A stretch of DNA of 64,000 nucleotides from Mycolicibacterium tokaiense (GTDB lineage Bacteria > Actinomycetota > Actinomycetes > Mycobacteriales > Mycobacteriaceae), in assembly GCF_010725885.1 (NCBI RefSeq), contig NZ_AP022600.1, positions 1,984,001-2,048,000 on the forward strand. Reading direction: 5' to 3'. Positions 18,537-28,804 of the stretch are shown piece after piece. A model generated the notes under the pieces. That model saw only the letters and a list, made by a program, of their open reading frames with translations, was not told the origin of the DNA and made no database searches. A program made the translations under genes and the position numbers. Each line of letters opens with the position of its first letter. Positions within the stretch are counted from its first letter, which is position 1.

Positions 18537-18642
18537 ACCGGTCAGGCTACGGTCCCGTCACGGCGGCGCGCGAGTATCGATTTGCACCTACTATGTTGGT
18601 GCGTAGAACGCGCTGCGCGTCCCCGACCTCGAGCCCGGAGTT

Positions 18643-19923
18643 GTGCCTTTGTTCTTCGATCACCGCCGGAACCGGGTGGCCGCCGGCCTCGGCCTGCTCG
18701 TCGTGGTCGTCGCCGCGCTCCAAACTGGTTCTTCGGCAACACATTTCGTCGATTCCGTGGCCGCGCCGCAGGTCACGGAGATACCCGAGGTCATCGAGGC
18801 GCCCAAGCCGGTGTCGGTGAGCATCGCGCCAGGACCTGATCAGCGTGATGTGGCGCCCGCGGACGAAGTCCTAGTCACCGCCACCTCCGGCACGCTCGCC
18901 GATGTCGTGATGATCAACGAATCCGGCCGGCAGGTGCACGGCGTGCTGAGTCCCGATCGCGACCGGTGGACACCCGCCGAGCCACTGGGATACGGACGAA
19001 CCTACACGCTGACCGCGACGGCCCGGGGGGCCGACGCCGGCCTGGTCACCCGGACATCGACCTTCTCCACGGCCGTTCCGGACCAACAGGCCTCCGTCTC
19101 GTTGCGCACCACCCTCGGATCCCGGCTGACCGACGGCGCCAGTTACGGCGTCGGCACCGTCGTGGTGGCCCAGTTCGACACCGACATCGCCGACCGCGCC
19201 GCCGCCGAGCGGCAGCTGAAGGTCACCACCACGCCTGCTGTGCAGGGAGCCTGGATGTGGATCAACGATCGCAAGGCCCACTGGCGGCCCAGGGAGTACT
19301 TCCCCGCGGGCACCAAGGTCAGCGTCAACGCGGACATCTACGGAGTCGACCTCGGCGACGGGGTCTACGGACTCGAGGACAGCGCAGTCGATTTCGTCAT
19401 CGGCCGCAAACGTGTGAGCATCGCCGACGACACCACCAAACAGGTCAGCGTGTTCGTCGACGACAAGCTGGTGCGCACCATGCCCACGTCGATGGGCCGG
19501 GGCGGCACCACCACCGTCGGGGGCAACACCATCGCGTTCTGGACCCAGCCCGGCATCTACACCGTGCAGGAGAAAGCCAATCCGGTGCTGATGGATTCGT
19601 CCACCTACGGTCTGCCCACCTCGGCATCGTCGGGGTACAAGGTCAGCGTCGCGCACGCGGTGAGGATCAGTCCGGATGGCATCTATCTGCACGAGCGTGA
19701 AGGCACGGTCTGGGCCCAGGGCAGCCAGAACGTATCGGCCGGCTGCCTGAATCTCTCGGCCGAGAACGCCGAATGGTTCTACGAACTCGCCCAACCCGGC
19801 GACGTGGTGGAAGTGCGCAACACCGGCGGCGCCCCCCTGCAGCAATGGCAGAACGGCGACTGGAGCGTGCCCTGGGATACCTGGTTGGCCGGCAGCGCCC
19901 TGCACCAGCTCGCCAACCGTTAG
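18643..19923 (+). CDS. L,D-transpeptidase (YkuD) with Ig-like domains
   Basis: The 426-residue protein has an N-terminal signal or anchor (RVAAGLGLLVVVVAALQTGS), two Ig-like domains (about residues 50-240) and a YkuD catalytic domain. The catalytic His is in IYLHEREGTVWAQG and the catalytic Cys in NVSAGCLNLS, with the usual about 15-residue spacing. Such enzymes make 3-3 cross-links in mycobacterial peptidoglycan and are the targets of carbapenems. The usual SHGC motif reads SAGC here, so the His before Gly-Cys is replaced by Ala. The start is GTG at 18643. A BlaI/BlaR-like pair follows after 9 nt. Confidence 0.85.
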   Translation: MPLFFDHRRNRVAAGLGLLVVVVAALQTGSSATHFVDSVAAPQVTEIPEVIEAPKPVSVSIAPGPDQRDVAPADEVLVTATSGTLADVVMINESGRQVHGVLSPDRDRWTPAEPLGYGRTYTLTATARGADAGLVTRTSTFSTAVPDQQASVSLRTTLGSRLTDGASYGVGTVVVAQFDTDIADRAAAERQLKVTTTPAVQGAWMWINDRKAHWRPREYFPAGTKVSVNADIYGVDLGDGVYGLEDSAVDFVIGRKRVSIADDTTKQVSVFVDDKLVRTMPTSMGRGGTTTVGGNTIAFWTQPGIYTVQEKANPVLMDSSTYGLPTSASSGYKVSVAHAVRISPDGIYLHEREGTVWAQGSQNVSAGCLNLSAENAEWFYELAQPGDVVEVRNTGGAPLQQWQNGDWSVPWDTWLAGSALHQLANR

Positions 19924-19932
19924 CCTCACACC

Positions 19933-20310
19933 GTGCAACAGCGTGGGTTCGGCGATCTCGAAGCCGTGGTGATGGACCAGGTCTGGGCAGGCGACGGCGC
20001 CGTCACCGTGCGTGACGTCTTCGTCGAACTGGCGGCACAACGCGAGATCGCGTACACGACAGTCATGTCGACGATGGACAACCTGCACCGCAAGGGCTGG
20101 TTGGAGCGCGAGCGTGACGGCAAGGCCTACCGGTACTGGGCGGCCATGTCGCGCGAGGAGCGCTCGGCCAACCTGATGGCGGAGGCGTTCCATGCCGGCG
20201 GAGACACCGACCTGGTGTTGAGTTTTTTCCTGGACACGATGAACGCCGAGGAATCGGACCGACTCCGGGCGGCACTGCGCAAGATCTCACGCGGGCGCCC
20301 GGTGTCATGA
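19933..20310 (+). CDS. BlaI/MecI/CopY-family transcriptional repressor
   Basis: The 125-residue winged-helix protein starts with GTG. The recognition helix region REIAYTTVMSTMDNLHRKGW is the BlaI/MecI hallmark, and a C-terminal dimerisation helix follows. In beta-lactam systems BlaI is cleaved after the M56 sensor is acylated; here the M56 partner follows with an ATGA overlap. The pair could control the adjacent L,D-transpeptidase or a distant gene. M. tuberculosis has a separate BlaI/BlaR pair (Rv1846c/Rv1845c), so this may be a second copy. Confidence 0.88.
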   Translation: MQQRGFGDLEAVVMDQVWAGDGAVTVRDVFVELAAQREIAYTTVMSTMDNLHRKGWLERERDGKAYRYWAAMSREERSANLMAEAFHAGGDTDLVLSFFLDTMNAEESDRLRAALRKISRGRPVS

Positions 20311-21218
20311 CGGGCGCCGCCTGCATGCTGCTCTACGGGGCCGCGCTGGCATGGCTGGGGCCGGGGTCGCTGGACCGCATCACCCGCAGCGGGGTGAGCC
20401 CGCGGCTGTCGGTCGCGGTGTGGCTGTCGGCCATCGCCGTCGTCGCGGTCGTGTGGGTGGTGGCCGGCGCGGGGCTGATCCTCGATGTCGTCCTGCTGCA
20501 CAGCGGTGCCGATCCCGTGCGTTACTGCATGGACGTTCTGCTGGCGGTACACCGGTTTGGGTGGGTCGGCGATGTGGTGCTGATCGCGGTGGCCGTCGCC
20601 GGGGTGTCGGGCACGACGCTGGCCGCCCGGCGCATCGTGGCCGCGATGCACCGGATGTCGGCCCGCAGCTGCGAACACGCCTCCACCGCACACATGCTGG
20701 GAGCCCGCGACGGGGTGGTGGTGGTGACTTCCGAGCACCGTGCCGCCTACTGCGTGGCGGGCCGGCCCTCGGCCATCGTGGTCACGTCGGGTGCGGTCTC
20801 GAGTCTGGATGCCGCTGAACTCGACGCGGTGCTGGCCCACGAGCGGGCGCATCTACGTGGGCGTCATCCCCAGCTGCTGATGCTGCTGAACGCCCTGCAC
20901 GGCGCCCTACCCTGGGTACCGCTGGTACGCCGGGCGACCGGCGCGGTGGCACGGTTGGTCGAGATGTGCGCCGACGACACGGCCGCGCGCAGCCACGGCA
21001 GCGCCGCACTGCTGCGTGGGTTGGTCGCCCTGACCAGGGCCCCGCGCGTTCCCGGTGGTGCGCTGGCCGCCGGTGACACCGCGATGGTGGCCCGGGCGTG
21101 GCGCCTGGCCGACCCGGCTCCCGCCGGCACCCGGTTGTGCCGGCAGCTCGTGCTGTCGCTGACTTTGGTGACGGTGATCGTGACGCCTGTCGCGATGCTG
21201 CTGCTGTCGCACCCCTGA
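20307..21218 (+). CDS. M56-family membrane metallopeptidase (BlaR1-like, no sensor domain)
   Basis: The 303-residue protein has several hydrophobic helices (LSVAVWLSAIAVVAVVWVVA near residue 33, a second near residue 88 and a last one at the C-terminus). It carries a gluzincin HExxH motif, AVLAHERAHLRGRHP, near residue 175, with a later Glu in VEMCADDTAA. It lacks the extracellular penicillin-binding domain of BlaR1/MecR1. It is coupled to the BlaI gene (four-base overlap), so it is probably the protease that inactivates that repressor. The inducing signal is unknown. Confidence 0.85.
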   Translation: MTGAACMLLYGAALAWLGPGSLDRITRSGVSPRLSVAVWLSAIAVVAVVWVVAGAGLILDVVLLHSGADPVRYCMDVLLAVHRFGWVGDVVLIAVAVAGVSGTTLAARRIVAAMHRMSARSCEHASTAHMLGARDGVVVVTSEHRAAYCVAGRPSAIVVTSGAVSSLDAAELDAVLAHERAHLRGRHPQLLMLLNALHGALPWVPLVRRATGAVARLVEMCADDTAARSHGSAALLRGLVALTRAPRVPGGALAAGDTAMVARAWRLADPAPAGTRLCRQLVLSLTLVTVIVTPVAMLLLSHP

Positions 21219-21235
21219 ACGCTCTACTGTGAGTT

Positions 21236-22591
21236 ATGCAACTCATCTCACCGACCGATGCGATCTTCCTCGTCGGTGAATCCCGCGAGCACCCCATGCA
21301 CGTCGGCGGTCTGCAGCTCTACCGTCCGCCCGAGGGCGCCGGCCCGGAGTATGTACGCACGCTGCACCAGCAGATGATCGCGCACACCGAGTTCGCGCCG
21401 ATGTTCCGCAAGCACCCGTCGACCATCCTGGGCGGAATCGCCAATCTGACATGGACTTTCGACGACGAGATGGACATCGACTACCACCTGCGCCGCTCGG
21501 CACTGCCGCAGCCGGGCCGGGTGCGGGATCTGCTGGAGTTCACCTCCCGGGTGCACGGCACCCTGCTGGACCGGCACCGTCCGCTGTGGGAGACCTACCT
21601 GGTGGAGGGCCTGTCGGACGGACGCTTTGCGGTCCTGACCAAGTGCCACCACGCGCTGATCGACGGGGTGTCGGCACTCAAGCTGGTGGAGCGCTCGCTC
21701 AGTGAGGACCCGGGAGACACCGAGGTGGGGGTGCCATGGGATCTGCCCCGGCGCACCCGGCCCGCGCGCGCCGAGCGGGCGTGGCTGCCGGATCTGCTCT
21801 CCGGCGCGGGATCGCTTGCCGCTCTTGTGCCCTCGACCCTGGGGCTGGCACGCGCGGCGCTGCTCGAGCAGCAGTTGACGTTGCCGTTCGCCGCACCGAA
21901 GACCATGTTCAACGTCAACATCGGGGGAGCCCGGCGGGTGGCCGCCCAGTCCTGGCCGCTGGAGCGGATCCGGCGCGTGAAAACCGCCGCCGGGGTCACG
22001 GTCAACGACGCCATCCTGGCGATGTGCGCGGGCGCGTTACGCGCCTACCTGCAGGAGCAGGATGCGCTGCCCGACGCCCCGTTGATCGCCATGGTCCCGG
22101 TGAGCATGCGCGGCGACGACGACGACACCAGCGGCAACCAGGTGGGCGCCATCCTGTGCAATCTCGGCACCGATGTGGAGGACGCCGAGCGACGCCTGCG
22201 CGTCATCGGCGACTCCATGCGCAGCAACAAGAAGGTGTTCTCCCAGCTGCCGAAGATGCAGGCCCTGGCGCTCTCGGCGGTCAACATCAGTGCCCTCGGG
22301 CTGGCCATGGTGCCGGGATTCGTGGGTACCACAAGACCACCGTTCAACATCGTGATCTCCAACGTGCCCGGTCCGCGGAAACCCCTGTACTGGAACGGGT
22401 CCCGGTTGGACGGTAACTACCCGCTGTCCATCGCACTGGATGGCCAGGCACTCAACATCACGATGGCCAACAACGGGGACAACCTGGATTTCGGTCTGGT
22501 GGGCTGCCGACGCAGCGTGCCCCATCTGCAGCGCCTGCTGGGCCACCTCGAGGACTCTCTCAAGGATCTGGAACGATCGGTCGGTGCCTAA
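21236..22591 (+). CDS. tgs2: Wax ester synthase/diacylglycerol acyltransferase (WS/DGAT)
   Basis: The 451-residue protein has the condensing active-site motif KCHHALIDGVSALKL near residue 138 (HHxxxDG) and a C-terminal FNIVISNVPGPRKPLYWNG segment typical of mycobacterial triacylglycerol synthases. It transfers acyl-CoA to diacylglycerol or fatty alcohols, making storage lipid at the membrane. In M. tuberculosis tgs2 (Rv3734c) sits at the equivalent place beside a NUDIX gene; the symbol rests on this synteny. Its end overlaps the NUDIX start by 8 bases. Confidence 0.85.
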   Translation: MQLISPTDAIFLVGESREHPMHVGGLQLYRPPEGAGPEYVRTLHQQMIAHTEFAPMFRKHPSTILGGIANLTWTFDDEMDIDYHLRRSALPQPGRVRDLLEFTSRVHGTLLDRHRPLWETYLVEGLSDGRFAVLTKCHHALIDGVSALKLVERSLSEDPGDTEVGVPWDLPRRTRPARAERAWLPDLLSGAGSLAALVPSTLGLARAALLEQQLTLPFAAPKTMFNVNIGGARRVAAQSWPLERIRRVKTAAGVTVNDAILAMCAGALRAYLQEQDALPDAPLIAMVPVSMRGDDDDTSGNQVGAILCNLGTDVEDAERRLRVIGDSMRSNKKVFSQLPKMQALALSAVNISALGLAMVPGFVGTTRPPFNIVISNVPGPRKPLYWNGSRLDGNYPLSIALDGQALNITMANNGDNLDFGLVGCRRSVPHLQRLLGHLEDSLKDLERSVGA

Positions 22592-23045
22592 ACTCAGCGC
22601 CGGGCTGCTGCTGTACCGCACCGGCGACGCCGGCCTCGAGGTCCTGATCGCGCACCCGGGAGGGCCGTTCTGGGCACGCAAAGACGACGGCGCGTGGTCG
22701 ATTCCCAAAGGGGAGTACAGCGCCGGCGATGATCCGTGGGAGACCGCGCGTCGTGAGTTCACCGAGGAGCTGGGTGTCCAGCCGCCGGACGGTCCGCGCC
22801 TGGAGCTGGGCGAGGTCCGGCAGTCCGGCGGCAAGGTGGTCACCGGTTATGCCGTGGCAGGCGATCTCGACATCACCGATGCCCGCAGCAACACCTTCGA
22901 GATGGAGTGGCCGCCACGCTCCGGGAAACTCCAGCAGTTTCCGGAGGTGGACAGGGTGGACTGGGTCTCCATCGAGGAGGCTCGGGTGAAGTTGTTGAAA
23001 AGCCAACTGCCGCTGCTGGACCGGCTCCTCACCGCAGTCGCCTGA
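22584..23045 (+). CDS. NUDIX hydrolase
   Basis: The 153-residue protein starts with GTG inside the end of the acyltransferase gene. The NUDIX box is readable as KGEYSAGDDPWETARREF followed by TEELGV. The first acidic residue of the consensus is Asp instead of Glu, while the metal-binding REFTEE core is intact. It should hydrolyse a nucleoside diphosphate linked to another moiety; the substrate is not predictable. The M. tuberculosis counterpart is Rv3733c by position. Confidence 0.85.
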   Translation: MPKLSAGLLLYRTGDAGLEVLIAHPGGPFWARKDDGAWSIPKGEYSAGDDPWETARREFTEELGVQPPDGPRLELGEVRQSGGKVVTGYAVAGDLDITDARSNTFEMEWPPRSGKLQQFPEVDRVDWVSIEEARVKLLKSQLPLLDRLLTAVA

Positions 23046-23051
23046 CGACCG

Positions 23052-23591
23052 CTAGGGGCAGGTGACCGCGATCTCGAAGGTCTTGGTCATGGGCTGCATG
23101 GGATTGGCCATGTCCACGCCGGTGGCGCTGCCGGTGATCTTGTAGGTGTTGCCGTCCTTCTCGGCGGTCGCCTCGCCGCCGGGCAGTCCTTCGGTGTACC
23201 CGATCGCGACACCGTTGACGTTGCCCAGGCCGACCTGCTTGACCACCGGCGGATCGGCCTCGGTGACCTGGGCGCCGATGCCCTGCGTGGCGTTGCCGAT
23301 GGCGATCTGGATGTTGCCGCCGAGGTTGGTGCAGACCGACTGGCCTTCGATGTTCTGCTCCTGGCCGTCGATGGTGACGGTGGCCGACCCGGGCGGCGGG
23401 TTGCCCTTGGCGGCATCGGTGGCCGATGTGATCACGCTGGTGGCCGAGCTCGCTCCGCTCTCCACGGTCTCCGACGCCGAGGACATGGTCTCGTTGGCGG
23501 ATTGATCACCAGAGCAGCCGACCAGGCCGGCGACCGCGATGGCGGCACCGCTGACCGCCAGTCCGATACCGCGTCCCAATTCACGCTTCAC
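23052..23591 (-). CDS. LpqH-family (19-kDa-antigen-like) lipoprotein
   Basis: The 179-residue protein has a GTG start, a basic N-terminus and a lipobox (AVAGLVGC, Cys at about residue 26), then a Ser/Thr/Ala-rich linker to about residue 60. The beta-rich domain has two cysteines (QSVCTNLGG and the penultimate Cys). This pattern and the ITGSATGVDMANP segment match the mycobacterial LpqH/LppE antigen family, cell-envelope lipoproteins of unclear function. It sits head-to-tail with a second family member upstream. Confidence 0.85.
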   Translation of the reverse strand: MKRELGRGIGLAVSGAAIAVAGLVGCSGDQSANETMSSASETVESGASSATSVITSATDAAKGNPPPGSATVTIDGQEQNIEGQSVCTNLGGNIQIAIGNATQGIGAQVTEADPPVVKQVGLGNVNGVAIGYTEGLPGGEATAEKDGNTYKITGSATGVDMANPMQPMTKTFEIAVTCP

Positions 23592-23708
23592 CAGGGTTCT
23601 CCTTCATATCGGGACCCGTCGACGTTGACGGGCCTGTCAGCAGTATGGGTCGCTGTCGATTTTCGGTCACGGGGATTGCCCAAAATGCGCCGTCTTACGC
23701 GTGCAGCC

Positions 23709-24140
23709 TCAACACGCGACCCTGATCTCGAACGTGCCCTCGGTGCGGAAGCTGGGATTGTCGGTGGCAAACCCGTCGGCGCTGCCCTTGATCCGGTAGG
23801 TGCTGCCGGACAGCTCGACACGCGCCTGGCCCCCGAGGTCGAGGTTGTAGCTGCCGGTGAAACCGCCCAGGTCACGGATGTACACCGACTGTGCGGACAG
23901 GCCGTCGGCATTGGACACCACCGAGGTGCTGCCCGAGGTCTCGTCCCCGGTCTCGATGGTCATCAGGGGCCCGGCGGCGGTGCAGGCCACCGAGTCCACC
24001 TCACCGAGGTCGCGGTCGTTGATGGTGATGGCAGCGGTGCCGGGCGTCAACGCCCCCTGAGGTAGCGGTTGTTGCTCGGGGCCCGACGAGCAGCCCACCG
24101 CAGTCAACAGCAACGCCAGTCCCCACGCCGCGCTTTTCAC
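23709..24140 (-). CDS. LpqH-family lipoprotein, second member
   Basis: The 143-residue protein has signal and lipobox LLTAVGC (Cys near residue 17), followed directly by a Gln/Pro-rich stretch and the LpqH-type domain (VACTAAG, YRIKGSADGFATDNPSF, terminal EIRVAC). It has a shorter linker than its neighbour. The two probably arose by duplication but have diverged strongly. The 117-bp gap to the downstream gene holds its own short leader only. Confidence 0.8.
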   Translation of the reverse strand: MKSAAWGLALLLTAVGCSSGPEQQPLPQGALTPGTAAITINDRDLGEVDSVACTAAGPLMTIETGDETSGSTSVVSNADGLSAQSVYIRDLGGFTGSYNLDLGGQARVELSGSTYRIKGSADGFATDNPSFRTEGTFEIRVAC

Positions 24141-24172
24141 CCGACGAATGTAGCGTGACGGGTGCGTGTTGA

Positions 24173-25405
<1,233 letters not shown>

Positions 25406-25439
25406 ACTGCGCGGTTTTCCACACGTGCACAATAAGAAG

Positions 25440-26666
25440 ATGACTGGTGCGCCTGCAGATCCCCAGGAGCTCCTCGTGCGGCTGCTCGATCCGGCCAATC
25501 GTGCCGATCCGTACCCGCTCTACCGTGAGATCCGCGAGTGCGGGCCGCTGCTGCTGCCCGGGATGAACCTGGCGGTCTTCTCCCGCTACGACGACTGCTT
25601 CGACGTGCTCCGCCACCCGGACTCGGCCAGCGACCGGTTGAAGTCCACGGCCGCGCAGCGCGCCATCGCCGACGGTCAACCGGCCCGGCCATTGGGCACG
25701 CCGGCCTTTTTGTTCCTGGACCCGCCCGATCACACCCGGCTGCGCAAGCTGACTCAGAAAGCGTTTGCGCCCAAGGTGATCAAGGCGCTGGAGGCTGACA
25801 TTGCGCTGCTGGTCGACGGGTTGCTCGACAAGGTGGAGGAGGTAGGGCATTTCGACGTGATCACCGACCTGGCCTATCCGCTGCCGGTTGCGGTGATCTG
25901 CCGCCTGCTCGGGGTGCCGTTGGAGGACGAACCCGAATTCTCCCGCGCCTCAGCGCTGTTGGCGCGCTCGCTGGACCCCTTCATCACGTTCACCGGTGAG
26001 ATCCCCGACGACATGGACGAGCGGATGCAGGCGGGGTTGTGGATGCGCACGTACCTGCACGACCTCATCGACCGGCGTCGCGCCGACCCCGGCGAGGACC
26101 TGATGTCGCGGCTCATCGCGGCCGAGGAGGACGGCGACCAGCTCACCGAAGAGGAGATCGTCGCCACCTGCAACCTGCTGCTGATCGCCGGTCACGAGAC
26201 CACCGTCAACCTGATCGCGAACGCGGTGCTGGCGATGCTGCGCGAGCCGCGCCACTGGGCCACCCTGGGCGCCGATCCCACGCACGCGCCGGCCATCATC
26301 GAAGAGACCCTGCGTCACGACCCGCCGGTGCAGTTGGTCAGCCGGGTGGCCGCGGCCGATCTGGAGATCAACGGTGTCACCGTGCCGCGGGGGGACACGG
26401 CCATCCTGCTGATCGCTGCAGCGCAACGGGATCCGGCGTCGTTCGTCGACCCGGATGTGTTCGATCCCGACCGGGCGGTCACCAGGCACTTGGCGTTCGG
26501 ACATGGCCCGCACTTCTGCCTGGGCGCCCCGCTGGCCCGGTTGGAGGCACAACTGGCGCTGACGATGGTGACGGCCCGATTCCCGGACGCCCGCCTGGAC
26601 GGGTCGGCGGAGTACAAGCCGAATCTGACGCTGCGCGGCCTGGCCGCTCAGGCTGTTCGCGTCTGA
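25440..26666 (+). CDS. Cytochrome P450
   Basis: The 408-residue soluble P450 has the I-helix oxygen-activation motif LLIAGHETTVNL near residue 240, the K-helix IIEETLRHDPPVQ near residue 285, and the heme-binding loop FGHGPHFCLGAPLARLE near residue 355, with Cys as the thiolate ligand. It lies 34 nt after tgt and may be read from the same transcript. The subfamily and substrate are not assignable with confidence; no ferredoxin gene is adjacent. Its 3' end overlaps the convergent amine oxidase by 19 bases. Confidence 0.9.
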   Translation: MTGAPADPQELLVRLLDPANRADPYPLYREIRECGPLLLPGMNLAVFSRYDDCFDVLRHPDSASDRLKSTAAQRAIADGQPARPLGTPAFLFLDPPDHTRLRKLTQKAFAPKVIKALEADIALLVDGLLDKVEEVGHFDVITDLAYPLPVAVICRLLGVPLEDEPEFSRASALLARSLDPFITFTGEIPDDMDERMQAGLWMRTYLHDLIDRRRADPGEDLMSRLIAAEEDGDQLTEEEIVATCNLLLIAGHETTVNLIANAVLAMLREPRHWATLGADPTHAPAIIEETLRHDPPVQLVSRVAAADLEINGVTVPRGDTAILLIAAAQRDPASFVDPDVFDPDRAVTRHLAFGHGPHFCLGAPLARLEAQLALTMVTARFPDARLDGSAEYKPNLTLRGLAAQAVRV

Positions 26667-28024
26667 TCCAGCGCCTCGATGACCTCGCGGGCCGCGCGTT
26701 CGCCGGCGTCCACCGCGCCCTCCATGTAGGCGCTCCAGTAGGTGGCGGTGTCGGTGGAGGCCCAGTGGATCACACCGATCGGCACCGACAGGGCCGGGCC
26801 GTAGGTGGTCCAGACGTGCGGGCCGTGGTTGGCGTTGTAACAGCCGCGGGTCCATTGGCGGTTGGACCATTCGCCGTCGACGTAGGCCAGCGGCTGCGCA
26901 GCCGCGGCGCCGTAATGGCGTACCAGTTCATCGGTGAGCAGTTCGCGGCGCTGCTGCTGGGGCAGCGTGCCGTAGGTACGGGCCTCGTCGCCTTCGAGGA
27001 ACATCAGGATGACGCCGTGGTCGGTCCCGGGGATGCAGGTGTCGTTGGACATCCGCGCCGGGCCGATGTCGGAGATCAGCTGGCCGTTGAAACCGTCTGC
27101 CCGCCAGAAGGGCTGGTCGTAGACGAAGAACGCCTTCATGGCCGAGCCGTTGGGCATGCGCTGGGTCAGCTGGTCGCGGACACCGGGTAGGGGAGGGTCG
27201 TACATGATGCGCCCGGCCAGCGTCGGGGAGATCGCCACGATCACCCGGCGGGCGCGTGCCACGGTTCCGCCGCGGCACGTCACCGTGACGGAGTCCGCGG
27301 TGTGCTCGATCAGCTGGACCGGAGTCTGCAACACGATGTGCTCGGAGATCAACGCTGCCAGCCGGCGCGGAATCTCGCCGGTGCCGCCGACGAACCGGGT
27401 GGTCTGCGCGCCACCTTCGGACTCGGCGAACAGCTCCGAGGTCACACCGCAGGTCTGGATGGTGAACAGCAGGTGCAGGAAGGACACCTCGGCGGTCGGC
27501 ACGGCCAGGATGCCGACGGTGCAGATTTCGAGCAGCGTCCGCGCGACCGGTGAAAGCCCTTGGCTGTCATACCAGAAGCCGGCGGTGATCGCGTCCCACT
27601 CCAGTGCCCGCGGGGCGTCCCACGGCGCCTGCACGGGTACTTCCGCGGCCAGCTCGTCGAGCACCCGCAGCACCCGCTCCAGCTCGCCCAGTTCGTCGGC
27701 GAACCGGGTGTGGAACTCGTTCTCGCCCAGCACGCCCGTGCCGCACAGCTCGTAGGAGGTCTGCCCCTCGTCGTACTGCGGGTAGGTCTCGACACCCAGT
27801 TCGGCGGCCAGGTCGAACATCCGCTGATGGGTGTCACCGATCCACTGGGCGCCGATCTCCACCGGCACCCCGGGCAGCACCTCCTCGGTGAGGATGCGTC
27901 CGCCCACCCGGTCATCGGCCTCGAGTACCAGCGGTCGCAGCCCTGCCGCCAGCACAGTGCGGGCGGCGATCATCCCGGACAGGCCGGCTCCGACAATGAC
28001 GACATCTGCTTCCATGGCGGGCAT
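26648..28024 (-). CDS. FAD-dependent amine oxidase (flavin monoamine oxidase family)
   Basis: The 458-residue flavoenzyme has the N-terminal dinucleotide motif VVIVGAGLSGMIAA, the adjacent EADDRVGGRILTE segment, and a C-terminal FAD motif WASTDTATYWSAYMEGAVDA. These are typical of monoamine/polyamine oxidases, which oxidise amines to aldehydes, ammonia and peroxide. It is the last gene of a likely operon with an amino-acid-type ABC importer (12-nt gap to the ATPase gene), so the imported compound may be its substrate. That link is inference. ATG codons at 28024 and 28015 are both possible. Confidence 0.88.
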   Translation of the reverse strand: MPAMEADVVIVGAGLSGMIAARTVLAAGLRPLVLEADDRVGGRILTEEVLPGVPVEIGAQWIGDTHQRMFDLAAELGVETYPQYDEGQTSYELCGTGVLGENEFHTRFADELGELERVLRVLDELAAEVPVQAPWDAPRALEWDAITAGFWYDSQGLSPVARTLLEICTVGILAVPTAEVSFLHLLFTIQTCGVTSELFAESEGGAQTTRFVGGTGEIPRRLAALISEHIVLQTPVQLIEHTADSVTVTCRGGTVARARRVIVAISPTLAGRIMYDPPLPGVRDQLTQRMPNGSAMKAFFVYDQPFWRADGFNGQLISDIGPARMSNDTCIPGTDHGVILMFLEGDEARTYGTLPQQQRRELLTDELVRHYGAAAAQPLAYVDGEWSNRQWTRGCYNANHGPHVWTTYGPALSVPIGVIHWASTDTATYWSAYMEGAVDAGERAAREVIEALDQTRTA

Positions 28025-28036
28025 CCCGCCATCCTG

Positions 28037-28804
28037 CTACAAGGGGTTCAGGATCCGCTGCAGAAATTGCCGGGTGCGGTCCTCCTGCGGATCGCCCAGC
28101 ACCTTCTCCGGCGGGCCCTGCTCCAGGATGACGCCGCCGTCGGTGAACAGCACCTGGTTGGACACCTGGCGGGCGAACTGGATCTCGTGGGTGACGATCA
28201 CCATGGTCCAGCCTTCGACCGCCAGATCTTTGATGACGGAGAGCACCTCGCCGACCAGTTCCGGATCCAGCGCGGAGGTGGGTTCGTCGAACAACACCAG
28301 TTTGGGTTTGAGTGCCAATGCCCGGGCGATGCCGACCCGTTGCTGTTGACCACCGGAGAGTTGATAGGGGTACTGGTCTTTCTTCTCGGACAGCCCCACC
28401 TGCTCGAGCAGCGTGATGGCGTCGGCGATCGCCTGATCCTTGGGCTGCTTCTGCACCACCACCGGACCTTCGATGATGTTCTGCAGCACCGTCTTGTGCG
28501 GAAAGAGGTTGTGGGACTGGAACACAAAGCCGCTGCGGGACCGGAACTGGCGGAGCTGCTGTTTGGACACCGGTTCGGCGAAGTCGATCTCGATGTCGTC
28601 GATGCGGATGACGCCGGCGTCCGCGCGGTCCAGTGCGTTGAGGGTGCGCAGCAGGGTGGTCTTGCCCGACCCGGATGGCCCGATGATCGCAGTGGCCGTG
28701 CCCCGTTGCACTGTGAACGAGATCCCTTGCAGCACCTTGTTGTCGCCGAACGCCTTCTCCACACCCGCAGCGGTGACGCGGTAATCGATCTCATCGGAGG
28801 TCAT
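28037..28804 (-). CDS. Polar amino-acid ABC transporter ATP-binding protein
   Basis: The 255-residue GlnQ/HisP-type ATPase has Walker A GPSGSGKTTLLR near residue 38, signature LSGGQQQRVGIARAL near residue 147, Walker B LVLFDEPTSALDPE and the H-loop IVTHEIQFA. The ATG overlaps the stop of the permease fusion (ATGA), so it serves that transporter. GlnQ-like symbol not assigned because substrate is unknown. Confidence 0.9.
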   Translation of the reverse strand: MTSDEIDYRVTAAGVEKAFGDNKVLQGISFTVQRGTATAIIGPSGSGKTTLLRTLNALDRADAGVIRIDDIEIDFAEPVSKQQLRQFRSRSGFVFQSHNLFPHKTVLQNIIEGPVVVQKQPKDQAIADAITLLEQVGLSEKKDQYPYQLSGGQQQRVGIARALALKPKLVLFDEPTSALDPELVGEVLSVIKDLAVEGWTMVIVTHEIQFARQVSNQVLFTDGGVILEQGPPEKVLGDPQEDRTRQFLQRILNPL

